Numbered from the stretch's first letter, positions 10,361 through 22,366 are shown. The stretch: 64,000 nucleotides of DNA from Moniliella sp. 'wahieum' (GCA_003971905.1 RSEE01000131.1:62001-126000), one strand, 5' to 3'. Notes: generated by a model from the sequence alone, not told the origin. Program-made: numbers and translations.

Positions 10361-13178
10361 TCAACCCCGCGGCTGGGTCCAGGGCACATCCGTATCGGCA
10401 TACGGCTCCAACGGAGGCCGATAGGCAATAGCTTGCAGTGGCAGAGCCAACTCTTGGTTCTTGCCCTTGCCCGAACCGGTGGCTGGGTGCCTAGGGCCGC
10501 GCAGATCGCCCACCCGCACGGGCCAGACCACCCCCAGCTCGAAATTGTTCGTATTCCCCTTGGGCGCCAGCGTGCTCCCGGCCACGTAGCCCCACGCCGA
10601 TTGCGTCGGGTTGTGTGAGCCCATGTACACCCACCCCACAATCCTATCGTCTTGGTCTGGGTCTTGGTCTTCCTCTTGGTCTGGGTCTTGGTCTTGCGTT
10701 GGTGGGTGGGCGGCGGGACGGGGCGAGAGGGAGGGTGGAGCTGTTCAGCTTGGCGGGGCAAGCGTTCGAACAAGCTTGGTAACTGGGCATAGTAGTGCGG
10801 GGGCAAAGCGACGATGGTTTTAGCATGGCTCAAGGTAGGTGTTCCGCGTCGCGAGCGTGGCTGGCGAAACAGATGGTGAAACTGTTTCGGTCCTCCGCCC
10901 GCACGCTCGGGCGGCCCAAAAAACGTCCCGGCTCCCGCTGCGCCGTACGCCGAGCGGTGCAGGCATACTCGCGCGAGGGAAAGATGAGGTGGATACGAGT
11001 TGGCCATCGCGTCTGCGGGTCGGACAAGTCAAGGGACGATGGGGAGGAAGAAGAAGAAGAAGAGGAAGAAGGAATGTGGGCTGTCCACGCGCAAAAGCAG
11101 TACGCCCACTGGTATGCGCAAGGGTAGGGGTAGGGGTAGGAGTAGGAGTAGGAGTAGGATGGGTCGAGGTAGAGGTGATGAGGGAAATGTACTTGCGCAG
11201 CGCGAGCTCTTCTGGCGAGCCACCGCGTTTGCTCGCCAGGGCGCGAGCGCGGTCCGACGGGTACGGCTTGGACGGGTACTGGTTCATGAGCGGAAGCACG
11301 TCGTACATGTTGTAGCCCGAGCCAATGAGGTGCAGGTGCCAGAACCATTGGGGCGTGTAGCTGCCCAAGGACGAACCGGCCAAATCCATCACGTACCCTG
11401 CGCCGGGCGGGGCGCGTCTTGCCCGACGCGCTGGAAGGCGGGGCAGACTTCTGCCTGGGACTGGGCATGGTGCCAGTCCCAACCAAGGGCAAGTCAAATG
11501 AGCGCAAGATCCTGCCCAAGCGGCCCAAGCCCGACTGCTGGACCGAGTGCCAGCCTTGCCGCTGGTGCGCATGCGGGATGGAACTGACCAAATGAACGGG
11601 AACCGCATTGGGATGCCCCTCGGATCGTAACTCGTACTTGGCCAAACTTTGAATCAACTCGTTCGTCTCGGGATCTGAATCGCAAACGGCCAAAATCCAG
11701 TTCAGTATTTTTCACACGCCCAACGCCCACCTTCCACTTGCCATGCGCATCTTTCTCCCTCCCCCCTCGGCGCATTTCTCCACTTTCCCCGAACCCAAAC
11801 AAGAAAAAAAACAAGACAAGGCAAGAAGTAAGGAGAGGACGTACAATTGAGCGGGGTGAGAGCGACGATGATTTGTTCCAGCTGGGTGCGCAGGTCGTCC
11901 GGGTCGAGCGGGGGCGGGCCATAGCCTGGGAACCGACGGGGCGCTGAGCCGGATGAGTCGCCCTCAGCCTCGGGACGTTTGCGAGCAAAATCGTGAATGT
12001 AAAACGTATTTTCAATTTCGGCCCAGTCGTACGGGACCAAGTTGCCCGTGGCGACGACCATACGCAAGCGGTCCGGGTAGAAAAACAAGAGCAGCTTGAT
12101 ATGTTGTACGCCGTAGGTGGGATTGGGCATGGTGGCTGTCAAGATGTCCATTGTGCCTGCCTGGCCCTTAACGCCGCCCTGGCCTTGGCCATGCATGACC
12201 AACGTAATTGGTGGTCCCTTGCCGCGCGGCACAACAGGCATCCAAGTTGACACCCACGCTAGATCTAATACGTACGTCGATCCGAATACTCGTTCGAGGC
12301 CGTGCATCGCATCCATCGTCGAAGGTAACGCCACTTCCGCCACCGACGCCCCGCGCCGCGTAGGCGCCGCCAACACGTTCCGACTGTGTCGGATCCCGCC
12401 ACGCCAAAACCGATCCGAAGGCCCAATCGGGCGGTACATGCAAGGCGTCGTGTCCGCACCAGAGGACAAACCAGAGGCAGACGCAGACGCAGACGCAGAG
12501 GTAGAGGTAGAAGTAAACGCAGAAGGAACGGCACCGGACAGGGTACGCGCAACCGACGGACTGGGGGGACGTCTACGCTTCGGGTGTGTAGGTCGGGACA
12601 CCGCATCCCCACCTCCACCTCCACCTCCACCTCCACCTCCACCTCCACCTCACCTCCACCTCCACCTCCACCTCCACCTCCACCTCCACCTCCATCCTCT
12701 TCGTCTTCGCGATCCGAGTCGATGGAAATGACGTGCGGGGGCGGCCGCGCAGGGGGCCCGCCCGGGCGCGTGGAAAGTTTGGCACGTTTGGGCGGAACAG
12801 CGGGACGCGCATGAGCTTGCTCCGTGTCTTGGACTGCGCCGGGAGAAGCACGCGCTTGCCGTGGCCAAATCGAGCCAGGCGCGCTTGGCGCATCGCATCC
12901 AGCTCGGAAGAACGCGCGCCAGTCGAACTGAGATGGGAACGCGAGGACGTCGGCGGAGGGGAGGGAGAAGGTGCTAGTGGCGCCGGCGACGCTGCGGCGG
13001 CGGAGCGGGGGCGGGAGCGGGGGCAGGGGCCGGGGGGGATGACTGGGCGGCAGCAACGCGGGCGGAAGGACGAGGACGGGAAGCTGCCTGGCTCGCGCCG
13101 AGGCTCGTCCAGCTCCGAATCGTACTCGGGCACCGTTGCGTCCGAGTCGTCGCTGAGCACAATCGCGTCGCTCGGCAT
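10361..13178 (-). CDS. TDP1: Tyrosyl-DNA phosphodiesterase 1 (frame breaks, at least two introns)
   Basis: TDP1 removes topoisomerase I peptides and other 3' blocks from DNA in the nucleus, using two H-x-K motifs. The start is ATG 13178 (MPSDAIVLSDDSD). An acidic/low-complexity N-terminus follows with two candidate SUMO-interacting motifs (AIVLSDDSD and VISIDSD). The core has MHGLERVFGSTYVLDLAWV, the first HIK motif (GVQHIKLLLFFYPDRLRMVV, near 12090), GNLVPYDWAEIENTFY, and later the second motif as SHAKTIVALP (near 10815) with GWVYMGSHNPTQSAWG and NNFELGVVWP. An intron starts at about 11848 (GTACGT, branch ACTGAAC, acceptor near 11684). Another starts near 11193 and ends near 11019. The frame changes at several GC-rich places. 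Just before GWVYMGSHN lies a Gln/Asp/Pro/Glu repeat encoded by GACCAA hexamers. It stops at TGA 10361-10363. Confidence 0.85.
12608..12695 (+). repeat. (CCACCT)n hexamer repeat inside TDP1 N-terminal exon
   Basis: Fourteen copies of CCACCT are interrupted once by a missing base pair (CCTCACCTCC), so the coding frame flips from Glu-Val to Arg-Trp repeats. It lies next to one of the SUMO-motif-like acidic stretches. Confidence 0.85.
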
Positions 13179-14186
13179 GGCCGCAGGAACGCAAGATGCG
13201 AGTTAAGAGATGCGAAGGGGCACTGGTGGTGGTGGTGGTGGTGGTGGTGGTGGAGCAGGCGTAGGCGTAGGCAGCCTGACGCTGGGGCCAGCCGGTGACG
13301 GTCACCGTCTGTGGAAGATCACCGATCCGCCCCTACTGCCACCGGCCCCACCCATATATCCCCACCACCACACCACTCCGTGTGCCCCCTGGACGCCTTG
13401 TCCCATCTGTAGCCCCCCAACCGCAATGGCCGGGATGGGGCGCGCGGCGTTTGCCTCCCCATCGTGCTGCTGGTTCGCACATGGCTGTGTGCCCCCCTAG
13501 CTTCGGGAAGCCCCCAGGCGCCTGTCCATCTGCCATATGGCGTTTCATCGTCCAGATGGGACACTGGGCGAAGCTGCCACTCGGCAGCAGACGCACAGAC
13601 GCATGAGCCACCACGCGACTCTCTCGTGCTGTGGCCCACTTCGCTTCTGTCCCTCCTCAGGCCTAGGCGTTCCGTTGTTTTCTCTCGCCTGTGGTCCGTG
13701 TTCAGCAGCTTAGCTAGCCCTGGTGGCGACTCGCTCTGCTTGCTGTTCCTCTGTCGGCGTTGTTGGTTCGCTTAGACCATGCACCACCACCACCAGTGCG
13801 AGTGTATCCTCCTCGAGGACCATCAGGCCTCCAGGACGCATCTCCCAGGCGTTGTAGGGGGGAGAAAACCTACAGCGAAACGGGAAAATATATATACGAG
13901 GAGACGAATGGGGGGAGAGTGATGGGTTAGCCTCTCTGGCGGCTGGGAGCGTGCAGAGGGGCGAGTGTCACTGCCCGCGGGGGGGGCAGTCGCTGCGCCC
14001 GCCCACACGCCCCCACCGCACTGCCCCAGTCTCTTTCCACGAGCGATGGCCAGGGGGCCATTATAAGCATGCTCATCATCCGTGCTGGTCTCGGCTACCC
14101 CCACTAGCCACTGGCCAGCCGCATCCCAGTGGGCGCCCACCGTGCGTCTCCGCATCCACCACCACTGTCCAACCACCGCCAGCAAC
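13179..14186. promoter_or_regulatory. Divergent spacer between TDP1 and a small membrane-protein gene
   Basis: No gene is recognised. It has a GGT microsatellite (13222-13252) just upstream of TDP1, and an A/T-rich AAAATATATATACGAG stretch (13887-13902) that could serve as a TATA element for a transcript on either side. The short frames present are not conserved-looking. Confidence 0.45.
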
Positions 14187-14713
14187 ATGCCGCTGCTCCC
14201 GTCCCTCCCGTCCCTCGCCGCCCGCTCTGCCGCGTCAGCCGCGTCGGCCTCGGCCCGCGCCAGCGCAACCGACTATGTCGCCTACACGCACCACCTCTCC
14301 AGCGACCAGCTGTGGCACTGGGACGGCCGTTCGGGCATCAGCCTGCTGTTTGTCGTTGTCTTTCTCGCCGCGTTGGCGGGGACGTTCCTGCTGCTCATCC
14401 TGCTCAGCCGCTGTGTCTTGGAGCGCACCAACGCCCCTACCACGCCTGCTGTGCTGCCTCCGCATCGCCCGCAGCTCTACGCCGCAGCCCACCTCACCGG
14501 GCGATCATGACCCCATCCAAGCCTCCCTCTCTGCTGCTTGTCCCACCGGCGCCAGGGGACGTGCCCTCGGCCCCCCTCGACCCGACCGAAGCATCGGTTC
14601 CTCTCTTGGCGCCCGGCGTTCCGGGGTGTTTATTGCCTGGTGCCCCGCCGGCAGTGCAGAACCCGCACCGGGTCTCGCGCTACGGTACTCCCAGTGTCGG
14701 AGGGGCGCAGTAG
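14187..14713 (+). CDS. Small single-pass membrane protein, unknown
   Basis: ATG 14187 opens a frame of 107 codons ending at TGA 14508-14510. After an Ala/Ser-rich N-terminus comes YVAYTHHLSSDQLWHWDGRSG, then one strong hydrophobic helix (about residues 53-79, GISLLFVVVFLAALAGTFLL) and a short basic Cys/Arg stop-transfer sequence. Just past the stop another frame (ATG 14508 to TAG 14711-14713) continues with a Pro-rich cytoplasmic-tail-like sequence. Given the single-base errors seen elsewhere, the real protein may run through to 14713. I do not recognise the family. It probably sits in an internal membrane or the plasma membrane as a small receptor/adaptor-like protein. Confidence 0.5.
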
Positions 14714-15553
14714 GCCCGGCACGGGAACGAATTCGGGATCGGGATCGAATTCGGGATCGGGTGGAGACCCGCACGCGCTTCTTTGGCTGTCCAACGGGCA
14801 GAAGAGGGCGTGCGGCGTGTCCAGTCGATTGGACGCGGCAACCGAGCCCGCACACCCAGCCTTCGCCACAGCGCCCAGGTGTCCCCCTTCCTTGTGGATG
14901 TTGCCTAGACTATTAGACGTTGGGTACTGGGTGAGGCACGCGCACCACCATACCCTCTCTTGGGTCTTTTTATCCTTGTCCCCCTCACCTGTACTCTCCC
15001 TCGCCGCGCACTGTCCTGTCCTGTCCATGTAGAATATACCCCCATGGTGTTCGACTCGCGACGCCGTGATGCATCCATAGCCTGAGGCCACCACATGAAT
15101 CAATCCTTCTCCCTCTTTCAACATGGGTCGGCTGGTCTGCCGTGCCCCATGGCGTCATCCACACGGAGTGCTGTACGCTGCGGTGGGGATGGGGGGGGTG
15201 GCGCTGGGGACGTTGGAGACGTGTGTGACTCTGTAAATATACCCCCGCCACGAACGCGCATCCAAGCGCTGGGCACAGGGCAGGCAACCCTAGCCGGCGC
15301 GGGGTACGCCGCACGGGGCAGTGTGTGGCGCTAGGGTTTGCGCCGCTGGGACACCCGCAACCCAGGCGGGAGGCGCGTATAACAACCACTCGGGCTGCTG
15401 CTGCCGCGTGCTGCCTGCTGCCTGCCGCCGCCAGCATGGGCGCAGGGCCATGTGCGCCCGGCACACGCGACGCTTTCCTTTATCAACCCCCGCCCCTCCT
15501 AAAGCGCCCCCCGCCCCCCATCCCCCTCCCCCATCCCCCCCCCCGTCGCGTGC
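14714..15553. promoter_or_regulatory. Spacer with an inverted pair of telobox-like sites upstream of the kinase gene
   Basis: No gene is seen. Directly repeated GGGATCGGGATCGAATTC words lie at 14735-14762. AACCCTAG (15286-15293) and CTAGGGTT (15331-15338) form an inverted pair about 45 bases apart. This resembles Tbf1/telobox sites near fungal housekeeping promoters (inference). Confidence 0.45.
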
Positions 15554-17498
15554 ATGCTGGCCGTGCTCGAGCCTCTGCTGCCCACCTCCCACCCCCGCAT
15601 GAGCAGCCTCCACCCCGCCAAAGCCACCGCCCCCTCGTCCCCCCCTCCTCGTCGGCGTCCCCACCACGCTGCCGCCGCCACGGTCCCAGCCCCAGCCCAT
15701 CCCTGCATCTTCTTCTTCCGCCCGCGTCCCGCTCTCCACGCATCCTCCCCCCCCAGCAGCTTGGCCTCCACCGGCAAAAGCCCCCCCACCACCCACATCA
15801 GCACCACCCGCCACGTCCCCGCCAAGCCCTCAACCACACCCAGCCGCCACCCTGTCCCCTCGCCCAACGGCAGCCTCTCTCTGCCTCTCCGCCGCCTGCT
15901 CCCGCCCCCGCTCTTGCGTCCACCCTTCTCCCTCTCCCTCTGCTTCTCCCCTCCCCTCCTGCATCCTGTCCTGCAGCTGCCAGCCCCACCTCAGTCCCCG
16001 CCCCCACCCCGCACCACCACCCGACGGAAGGAGACCATGCTCCCCTCCCGCCGCTCGATCCGCGCCGCAGGCTGCTCGCCGTGGCGCGGCGCAAGTCCGG
16101 CGCTGGTGTGTTCCGCCGTATTATGGGCAAAGCCACAGGGGATGAGCTGGGCCCGGGATCCCCCGCCGCAACCGCACAGTGCAGGTTCCACCGTCCGTCG
16201 AGCCTCGTCGCCTGCGGCGGTTGCAGCGCGGGGCCCAGTTGACGGCCGCGGCACTTGCCGGCTCGATCCGGCTCCCGGTGGCGTGAGTGCGGGGGCGCCC
16301 CCGCCCACCCCAAGGCCAAGGGGGAAGCGCGTTCGGTCGTGTCGGGCTCGGCTTCGTCCACGCTAAAAGAGATCATGTTGGGTGGGGGACGACGACGGAG
16401 TTCCGTCGCGTCCTCGGGCGGCGGGGCGCGTGGCACCGTCGTCGACTGGCTCGTTGCGGAGCAAGTACGGTGTGTGGGAGGGACGATTGGTAAGGGCGCG
16501 ACGGCGGTGGTGCGCTTGGCGCAAAAGTGGGATGGTGCGACGGCCGAGGACAAGTTGTATGCCGTCAAACAGTTTCGGTCCCGACGCAAGCACGAGACGG
16601 AAAAGATGTACGTCAAGAAACTCACGTCGGAATTTTGCATTTCGTCGACGCTGCACCATGTCAATGTGGTAGAGACGGTGGACTTGGTGCAGGACGAAGA
16701 GCAGCGGTGGTGCGAAGTGATGGAGTTTTGTCCTGGTGGCGATTTGTATGCGGCGATCAAGCGGGCACGATGGCAGTGGACGAAGTGGCTTGTACTTTAA
16801 CAAGTGGTGCATGGGATTGGTTACCTACACAGTGGGCGTCGCGCACCGGGACATCAAGCCTGAAATTACTCTTGGACGCCCAGGGCCGCATCAAGATTAC
16901 CGACTTTGGCGTGTCGGACGTGTTTCGCATGTGCTGGGAAACAGCAAACGCACTATTCGCGCGGCTTGTGCGGATCCGAACCGTACATTGCCACCGGAAC
17001 AGTTTGAAAACAAAGAGTACGATGCTCGCTGGTCGATGTTTGGGCAGCTGGGTGGTGTTGTATTGTCTCCTGATGCACCAGCTGCCCTGGCGACGGGCCA
17101 CCATGTCCGATCCTACTTTTGCCACTTTTGTTCGCACCTACCATGCTTCAGCTGCGCCGGCCCCGCTGGGCCACCTTGCCTCGCACGGAGCACGCACCCT
17201 CTTGAAGCACATGCTCTGCCCGGACCCGCGCCAGCGCTGGTCCGTTCGCCACGTCTTGCACGATCCCTGGGTTGCCACGATTGACGCGTGTGGCGAAACC
17301 GTCAGTAGCTCCCATACCCATTCCGTCGTATTGACCGCGCTGGCATGTTTGCCTCCCCCTTTTCCCACAATGCTTTCTCACGTTTGCAATCTGTTTGACG
17401 ACGGTTCATGTCCATCACGTATTTGGGTTTGCTGTTGTGTCCTCTGCCCTGTTTGGTGCCATCAGCTGCATATTCACAATGAATCGAGAGTAGAGTGA
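15554..17498 (+). CDS. Ser/Thr protein kinase of the fungal Hal5/Hrk1/Sat4 type (frame breaks)
   Basis: This family phosphorylates regulators of membrane transporters in fungi. The N-terminal 200+ residues are Pro/Ser-rich; ATG 15554 or 15599 are equally possible. The kinase domain starts about 16450: glycine loop IGKGATAVVRLA, the ATP lysine in LYAVKQF, then KKLTSEFCISSTLHH and CEVMEFCPGGDLYAAIK. The catalytic loop is VAHRDIKPE (near 16840), the metal motif ITDFGVSD (near 16900), and PPEQFENKEYDAR replaces the usual APEQF segment. QLPWRRATMSDPTFA and HMLCPDPRQRWSVRHVLHDP follow, with WVATIDAC near the end. Motif order is complete, but the frame changes about five times, notably around 16795 and 16870-17060. 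The stop codon is uncertain: the frame carrying the last motif ends at 17496-17498. The family is known for potassium/proton homeostasis in yeast; that role here is inference. Confidence 0.8.
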
Positions 17499-17986
17499 AG
17501 AAAACACTTTCTCTAGAGAAACGACCAAAACGGACCCATGTTGGGGGCTGTGATGCACAACAGAAAGTGTATAGATAGTACCACGGATGCACCGGGCTGT
17601 GCCAGATCTTCTTTTGACCCGTCGATACCATGGGTGGGCACGAACTGTCTTCCAACCAAACGCCGAACAAGGGATGGGATGCTGGCCATGGGGAAAGCTC
17701 TTCTGATATGCCCCTGCGTGAAGCGGTGGCCAAGGCTATGGATGGGCACACGTCGTGGGTAGATTCTCCTCCGAATTGAGGTGGTGGTGGAGGCCTGATG
17801 GAACTCCAAACCCTAACGGGGCTGGGTGCGCACGTGACACGTGACTTGTTCGGCGTGCGCTGAGCGGAATGGTGATTGCGGGGGGCGGAAACGGCGGTGG
17901 TTTATTAATCAAGGTGTTGGCGGCCTGCTCTGCTTTGCTGCCCAGCATGCAGGTTGGCGATCGACCCCACCGTCGTACTTGCTGCC
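17499..17986. promoter_or_regulatory. Promoter region of NDUFB8 with doubled CACGTGAC and a telobox
   Basis: AAACCCTAA lies at 17808-17816, and two overlapping-phase E-boxes (CACGTGACACGTGAC) lie at 17831-17845. All are about 140-180 bases upstream of the likely start codon of a complex I subunit gene. Cbf1-type CACGTGAC sites are known to control respiratory genes in several fungi; the link here is inference. Confidence 0.55.
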
Positions 17987-18850
17987 ATGTCGCTGCTGCC
18001 GCGGCTGGGTCGCTGGCACGGCCGCTGCTCGCCTCGCGCGCACCGACACGTCCCTTGGCGCCCCACCACATCAGCATTCGCATGCGCCAGACCTGGGTCC
18101 ACGAGCGCCAGCCGCCGCCCAAGGTCTACCCGCTCGACTACCCCGGCAACCTCACCGATATCCGGGACGACCGCGAGCCCGATTTCGACCCGATCGAAGT
18201 CCCCCTCCTCCACCCGGGCGAGACCCCGAGCAAGGACGTGCAGTACAACGGCTACCCCGAGGTGCCTCGCATCCATGCGCGCGACAAGCCCGAGTCGACT
18301 ACGCGCTACTGGAACAGCCAGTTCCACCTCCAGTTTGACCAAGTGGTACGTTCCTCCCCCGTGTGCTGCTGGACCGCCAGGGCGCGCACAGCACACACGC
18401 TGACTGTGACGGATGGATGGATTGATGGGATTGATGGTGGATGAATGGATGCATGCGATGATTCATGATGCATGGACGCACAGATGCACCCAGAAGAGGT
18501 TCTCACCATGTGGGCGCCCGATCCAGTGTCGCACATGACGGCGTGGGACTTGTTCAAGCCGTGGGTGTACACGTTGGGTGTGGGGGCTGTGTTCTGCGGC
18601 TTGGTTTGGGTTGTGACGCCCGAGAAGCAAGCGTTGGATCGTGTATGTGCCCTCTCCACTCCGCCCCTGTGCTCCTTTGTCTTGCCATGTTTGTGGGGCA
18701 GGCGATACTGACTGACGGACCTACTCCCCCCCTACCCGCTTGCTCTCCGCAGGCGTTTGTGCGCAACGGCCTTGCAACGAGGTGATGAAGATCCAGCTGC
18801 ACTCGTACGACGAGCCAGAGTACAAGCTTGCGGAGGAGATGGAGTACTAG
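17987..18850 (+). CDS. NDUFB8: NADH:ubiquinone oxidoreductase subunit NDUFB8/ASHI (3 exons, 1-nt breaks)
   Basis: This is an accessory subunit of the membrane arm of mitochondrial complex I. Exon 1 runs to 18345, exon 2 is 18484-18642 and exon 3 is 18753-18850 (donors GTACGT and GTATGT). The N-terminus is an Ala/Arg-rich presequence (GSLARPLLASRAPTRPLAP) reached from ATG 17987 through one frame change, or from ATG 17948 without it. The mature part has VYPLDYPGNLTDIRDDREPDF, YWNSQFHLQFDQV, then HPEEVLTMWAPDPVSH and one membrane helix (LGVGAVFCGLVWVV). In exon 3 one base is missing after 18774 (CTTGCAACGAG), giving a premature TGA. The following frame carries NEVMKIQLHSYDEPEYKLAE and ends at TAG 18848-18850. 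Protein motifs and length fit the ASHI family. Confidence 0.85.
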
Positions 18851-19085
18851 CTTTGATTGCATGCTTGATTCGATGGATTGGTTGGGCGGGGGGGGGGACA
18901 GCGGAGAGGGCTGGCAGGACGTAGTTAGTGGCAGGGTGAGGGAGAGGCGAGTACTCGACTGAGGCTGTGCGTGCGGGGTAAACAGACGGGCGGGTGCTTA
19001 CTAAGCAGGGCGGGCGGCTGGCTGGCGGGGCGCAGTGGTGTGGATGGATGCTCCACCAGCCGCAAGTGCGCCGACAGCATCCCCA

Positions 19086-22011
19086 TGGCGTCCGCCAGCG
19101 TGTCCAGCAGCGAGCACGCCGTCTCGGCTGCTGCGCCTCCGTCGCATCCGTCGCATCCGTCCCACTCGTCCCATCCATCCCACTCCCAGCCGCCCCCCCC
19201 GCCCCCCCACCCCACGACCTGTTCGCCCCCCCTCGATCGGCTCGGCGCCCAACCCGCTCCACACCTGGATCGCCCAGGCCTCCGACGCCCCGCCGCCGCC
19301 GCCGCCCGGCCTGCCCGACCTGCCCGCCGCCATCTCCGAGCAGACCCTCCGCCGCCTCTCCCGCCACACCCGCCACACCTTCTCCCAGCCCGACCCGCCG
19401 CTGCCGCCGAGGCCATCGCCCACCCCTTTCCTGCCCCCGACGACCCCGCCGCCGCCGAGCCCGAGGTGGAGAGCCTCGCCTCCGCCTCTGTCGCTGGCTC
19501 CCACCGCTCCCGCCGCCGCCGCCGCAAGCTGTCCAAATACGACCACACCCTCGCTCGCGCCAGAGCAGCCGCGCGCCCCTGTCCCGCGCGGCCGCTGCTC
19601 CCGACGCGATGGACGTCCTGCTGGTCGCACCGTCAGCGCGCCGACCGCCCTCCCTCGCCCTTGCTGGGCACCGCCACGGGCACAGCCACCAGCACGGGTA
19701 CGCTCAGGCTGCCGTCTCTGGCCGGCACCAGTGCCGACGGAAAGGAGGAGCGTGCGTGGCTGGGCTCGTTGGCACGCAAAAAGGGCACCAGCTTCTCCTT
19801 GGCCCCGCCGACGCAGCGCTGGGTGGTCCCGATCAAGAATTGGGCGCGCTGGATGAACCGGATGGACCTGGGGCTGTACATCCTGCCCTGCATCCTGCTT
19901 GGCTCGCTGGTGCTCAAGTTCTCCGTAGGCCTGTGGGGGGTGGAGCGGCAAGGGCGTGCCGCCCAAGTACGGCGACTTTGAAGCCAGCGCCACTGGATCG
20001 AACTGACGCTGCACAAGCCCTATTCCCAGTGGTACACTACGACCTCGAGTGGTGGGGGCTGGACTATCCGCCACTGACGGCGTGGGTGAGTCTCTGGCTG
20101 GGCAAATTGGCGTCCCATGCGCCCTCGGTTGCGCCCCACTTTGCCTTGGACACCAGCCGGGGCGACGAGTCGGATCCGCTGGTGGCCTTTATGCGCTTCA
20201 GCGTGGTGCTGTGCGACTTGCTTGTCTATGTGCCTGCAGTGATCTTTTTGTGTATGCGCGTCGCCTGCGCGACCGTCCGTTCCCCCTCGCGCCCGTCCAC
20301 TCGGCCTTGGCCAGCCCACCTCGTCTCGGCCCGCTGGAGAGCAACGTGGTGATCAAGGGCATCTCTGCCGCCGCCATCCTCACCCAGCCGGCACTGCTGT
20401 TGATTGACCATGGCCACTTTCAGTACAACTGTGTCATGCTCGGTCTGTCGACGTGGACGTTTGGGCTGTTGTACAGTTTCCTTCCCAATCATGGGGCCGG
20501 CACCACATTCTTTGACTCGTCTGGCACCGCGGTGGATGACCAACACGGGGGCCAACACCACCTTCCGTTCGCTCTATACGCGCAAGATTTCCTACCAATA
20601 TTTGGTGGCCGCAGTGGCGTTTACCCTTGCGCTGCTCTTTAAACAGATGGCACTCTTCTTTGCTCCGGCAGTGTTTGCCATCATGTTTGGGCGATGTGTG
20701 GGGCTGTACCGGACCGTTGGGTTTGACCCGGCCTTTGCCCTGTTCTGCGGCCTGGGACTGGCGGTGGTGCTACCGACCTGTCTTTGCTTGGGACCTTGGA
20801 TCGCCGCGGGAGACCTAGCTGGCCTGCAACAGATTGTCCATCGCGTCTTCCCCATTGCGCGTGGGATCTTTGAAGACAAGGTGGCCAACGTATGGTGCTT
20901 CTTCTCTGTCCTGCCCATCCCCCATTCGCTCCGGATCAAGAACCTGTTCCCCGCCGCCGTCCTAGCCCGCCTAGCCGCCGGCACCACCCTCGCTCTCATC
21001 CTGCCTTCCTGCATCCTCCTCTTTCTCGCCAGCCAGACAGTCAAAATTGAGACCGAGATCGATACGCAGGCAGTCGAGGCAGCCCACAACCCTCCCCCCC
21101 ACGCTGCACACTCGCTACGCTGCCTCCCTAGGCCAACGTGCGCAGTCGCGCCTCTCGTCGCGCAGGAATTCCCACCCCCTCAAGGCAACCGAGCGCGACC
21201 TCTCTTTTTCCTTGGCCGACACTTCCCCCCTGCCCCCGTCTGACCTGGGCGGCGACACGTCGCGTCGCGGATCGGCCCTGCCTCAGCCTTCCAACTTACC
21301 TTTCATCCCTTCGCTCCGGCTCGACGAGAAGGCCGAGGGGGAAGCTTGGGCGCAGCCTGCGGTGGAGCGAGTGAGCAACTCGCCTTCGCCCGTGGCGGCC
21401 GTCTTGCCCTGGGCCATGGCGCATGCGCGCTCACGTGTTTCTTATTTGGGTTTCAAGTGCACGAAAAGACCATCCTGTTGCCGCTGTTACCAATGATGCT
21501 CTGTCTCACCTCGCCGGACGATGTGTGGGCCGCCGGCGGGGCAGGAACCGAAGCCGAGTGGGTATTGCTCGCCAACAACGTGGGCGTGTTTAGTATGCTG
21601 CCGCTGCTGGAGCGGGACGGACTGGCGTTCCCAACAGGCTTGTTGGTCCTGGGGTGGAACTGGATGGTAGGACTGAGCCCACGCTCTTTCCTTCGTCGGT
21701 GCCTAGCGCTGGTGCAGGACGTGACTGGTCTCACGCTCCGCCCAGCGGTCCGGACGGAAATCACCTTGTCCTGGGCCCAACGGTGTTCCACCCTAGTGCA
21801 TGCCGGCATGCTCGGCATCCGCTTCGCCTCGTGGCTCCTCCCTGGTCGGCCACGCCTTTCTGCCATCGGTGACCGACCAACTGGGCACACGCTACCCGGA
21901 CCTCGCAGCCGTGGCGACCGTCGTACTTGCCACGCCGGCCTTGGTTGTGATCTGGCTCGTGTTACTGTGGAAAACAGTGACAGTCGCAGCCGCATGTGGT
22001 GCTGCGCCTAG
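19086..22011 (+). CDS. ALG6: Dolichyl-P-Glc:Man9GlcNAc2-PP-dolichol alpha-1,3-glucosyltransferase (frame breaks)
   Basis: ALG6 adds the first glucose to the lipid-linked oligosaccharide in the ER lumen. A Pro/Ser-rich N-terminal extension (19086-19830; start uncertain, ATG 19086 preferred) precedes the first helix LYILPCILLGSLVLKFSVGL. The family signature follows in two frames: GVPPKYGDFEAQRHWIELTLHKP and EWWGLDYPPLTAW (19950-20090). Further conserved blocks are ESNVVIKGISAAAILTQPALLLIDHGHFQYN, KQMALFFAPAVFAIM, RVFPIARGIFEDKVANVWCF and FGFQVHEKTILLPLLPM (about 21445). The membrane segments are plentiful. The EAQRHW form indicates Alg6 rather than Alg8. The frame changes at least six times, and the stop is uncertain (TAG 22009-22011, or 22237 in another frame). 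Confidence 0.85.
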
Positions 22012-22366
22012 GCAAGCCATAGTCACCTTTTGTTTTGTCCCCCCCCCCCCTCCCTTCCTTGGCGCGCGTCATTTGAGAGTAACCTCCCACGCGCGGAAAA
22101 AAAGCCGTGGTACGCAGGAATGGGATTGCGCAACCGTTGGATGCACATCAGAGGAAGGAGGATGCGGTGGTGATGTAGATGCTATGGACCACATCACGCG
22201 TGAACCCCTGGGAACCAACAGGCAGGCTAACCCTTAACTCATCAGTCGGTCGATTCTACTCGGGTGGCAGCCGAGCCAAGGAGGGAGGAGTTGCTAGCAC
22301 CGGTCCATCTTCATCTTCCCAACCTTAATCCCTCAGGGGACCGAAAAAAAGTATACGAAAAAAATA

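Noticed and set aside
18994-20352. 452-codon + strand frame over the ALG6 N-terminus
   Set aside because: Only its last third overlaps the true ALG6 frame; the rest is a Pro/Arg-rich shadow of the low-complexity extension.
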